A stretch of DNA of 64,000 nt from Candidatus Aalborgicola lynettensis. GTDB taxonomy: Bacteria; Pseudomonadota; Gammaproteobacteria; Burkholderiales; Burkholderiaceae_C. Numbering within the stretch: the first letter of the stretch is position 1; each line of letters begins with the position of its first letter. The stretch spans positions 558,001 to 622,000 of the forward strand of contig JADJZE010000021.1 of NCBI GenBank assembly GCA_016719405.1, written 5' to 3'. The notes beneath the pieces were generated by a model. That model was not told where the DNA came from. It saw nothing but the letters and a program-made list of their open reading frames with translations, and did no database searches. Shown here piece by piece: positions 62,867 through 64,000 of the stretch. Position numbers and translations under genes: made by a program.

Positions 62867-64000
62867 ATGGCCGCCCTGCAGGTTCAATTGCACAGCACCG
62901 GCCCGATTGCGCTGGACGCCCAGTTTGACTGCCAGCCGGGCGAGTTGCTGGCCCTTTTGGGGCCGTCGGGCAGTGGCAAAACCTCGCTGTTGCGGGCCGT
63001 AGCCGGGTTGCTGCCACGCACCGGGCTGCAGGGCACGGTGCGCTTGGGGGAATCGACCTGGTTCGACAGTGCGCAGGGCATTTGCCTGGCGCCGCAGCAG
63101 CGCCGGGTGGGGCTGGTGTTCCAGAGTTATGCCCTGTTCCCGCACATGACTGCTATCGAAAACATAGCTGTCTGCGCACGTCCGACGGGCGGAAAGGGCC
63201 AAAAAGACCATGAAACACTGGCCTACGTCCAGGGCCTCATGGAGCGTCTGGGGCTGGACGGTCTGGCGCACCGCCTGCCAGCGCAACTCTCGGGCGGCCA
63301 GCAGCAGCGCGTGGCGCTGGCACGGGCCTTGGTGCGCTTGCGCACGGCGCCGGGGGCACAGGCAGAGCAGGGGGTGCTGCTGCTGGACGAACCCTTTTCG
63401 GCGGTGGACGCCCCCACGCGCCAAACCCTGTACCGCGAGCTGGCGGAGTTGCGCCGCCACGTGTCCACCCCCATGGTGCTGGTGACGCACGACTTGATGG
63501 AGGCGCGCCGCCTGGCCGACCGGGTGGTGGTGGTGGACGGTGGCACCAGCTTGCAGATGGGCACACCTGCCAAGGTATTTGGCCAACCGCGCAATGCCCG
63601 GGTGGCGCAACTGGTGGGCATTCAAAACCTGTTTTCGGGGCGTTTTTACAAGGCGGGCGACAGCTGGGGCCATTTGCACTGGGTGCCCGCCGGGCAGGGG
63701 GCGGGTGTTGTCGGGTCGGATGCCGCAGCAGCAAGTGTTACAACGGATAGTAAGGCTCCGGGTGCAGCGCATGGGGCCGCGTTGCTGTTGCATACCCCCG
63801 ACAAAGGCCGCATTGATGACGGCGCCCAGGTGCGCTGGGTGGTGGCGGGGGAGGCCATGGAGCTCCACCCCTGGCAGGCCAATGCAGCCGTGCCCGTCAC
63901 CGATCCCCATGCCAACGTGCTGGAATGTGTGCTCGAAGAAGTGCTGGCGCTGGGTGAAACCAGCTTGTGCACCCTGCGCCCCATGGGCGTGGGCACCGAG
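62867..64000 (+). CDS. modC: Molybdate ABC transporter ATPase ModC, 3' end outside window
   Basis: Open from ATG 62867 to the window end (378 codons). Walker A GPSGSGKTS, Q-loop VFQSYALFPHM, signature LSGGQQQR, Walker B VLLLDEPFSAVD, switch His in LVTHDLMEA. A C-terminal TOBE/Mop-type domain is entered. A REP-like element is read in frame at 63149-63206, giving AIENIAVCARPTGGKGQ just after the Q-loop. Confidence 0.93.
   Translation, partial: MAALQVQLHSTGPIALDAQFDCQPGELLALLGPSGSGKTSLLRAVAGLLPRTGLQGTVRLGESTWFDSAQGICLAPQQRRVGLVFQSYALFPHMTAIENIAVCARPTGGKGQKDHETLAYVQGLMERLGLDGLAHRLPAQLSGGQQQRVALARALVRLRTAPGAQAEQGVLLLDEPFSAVDAPTRQTLYRELAELRRHVSTPMVLVTHDLMEARRLADRVVVVDGGTSLQMGTPAKVFGQPRNARVAQLVGIQNLFSGRFYKAGDSWGHLHWVPAGQGAGVVGSDAAAASVTTDSKAPGAAHGAALLLHTPDKGRIDDGAQVRWVVAGEAMELHPWQANAAVPVTDPHANVLECVLEEVLALGETSLCTLRPMGVGTE
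63149..63206. repeat. Dispersed REP-like element inside modC
   Basis: TGCTATCGAAAACATAGCTG followed by TCTGCGCACGTCCGACGGGCGG, a nearly complete family copy within a coding sequence. Confidence 0.82.

Overview
The window looks like a chromosome segment from a Burkholderiales bacterium, most likely Comamonadaceae (Rhodoferax/Polaromonas type). I infer this from the high GC, the many LysR regulators, two PEP-CTERM (exosortase-sorted) proteins, and a dispersed ~55-nt repeat built on a TGCGCACGTC...GACGTGCGCA stem plus an AGCTATCAAAA tail, found at least 12 times here. No tRNA, rRNA or CRISPR array was seen. No database search was possible, so product names rest on reading the translations.

Layout. 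1-5.9 kb: a type I restriction-modification locus in the order hsdR (cut by the window edge), hsdS, an AlbA_2-type gene split by a frameshift, hsdM, chained by 4-nt start/stop overlaps. 5.9-13 kb: an AraC regulator divergent from an apparent catabolic cluster (KstD-like flavoprotein, frameshifted GMC oxidoreductase, SBF-family transporter, ThDP-dependent enzyme) of unknown substrate. 12.9-19 kb: NhaR-like regulator, an IscR/Rrf2-like regulator with no cysteine ligands, a diguanylate cyclase, a serralysin-like metalloprotease, a MaoC-type hydratase and glutaryl-CoA dehydrogenase. 19.3-28.5 kb: a signalling island with two large hybrid histidine kinases, a short chemoreceptor-like protein, a CheY-like receiver and a protein joining a nucleophile-less SerB-like HAD domain to an HPt domain. 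28.6-37 kb: Uup, a PEP-CTERM GDSL hydrolase, a solute-binding protein, and a beta-alanine/omega-amino-acid module (frameshifted mmsA, bauA-type aminotransferase, divergent LysR). 36.9-39.1 kb: a Fic remnant and hipBA.

39.1-50.9 kb is a mobile-element island. A ~370-bp tandem duplication carrying 24-27-bp hairpins abuts RIT1, a recombinase-in-trio element with 32-bp perfect terminal inverted repeats whose middle recombinase gene is interrupted by an IS66-family element with an exact 8-bp target duplication. About 1 kb away lies RIT2, a diverged, heavily frameshifted element in the opposite orientation. The two ritA-side ends face each other across a lone PEP-CTERM gene. Beside each of these ends, and only there, lies an extra 20-bp palindromic site of the form TTATGWA-N6-TACATAA, 6 bp from a related half-site in the terminal repeat.

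50.9-64 kb: alpha/beta hydrolase, Tgl-like transglutaminase and dadA (one operon), a universal stress protein, a secreted glycine-rich unknown, a LysR-metallophosphoesterase pair, GTP-type PEP carboxykinase, and modABC with modC running off the end.

Frameshifts recur in otherwise well-preserved genes (AlbA_2 gene, GMC, mmsA, Fic, RIT and IS66 genes). Some may be sequencing or assembly errors; the density inside the mobile elements looks like real decay.
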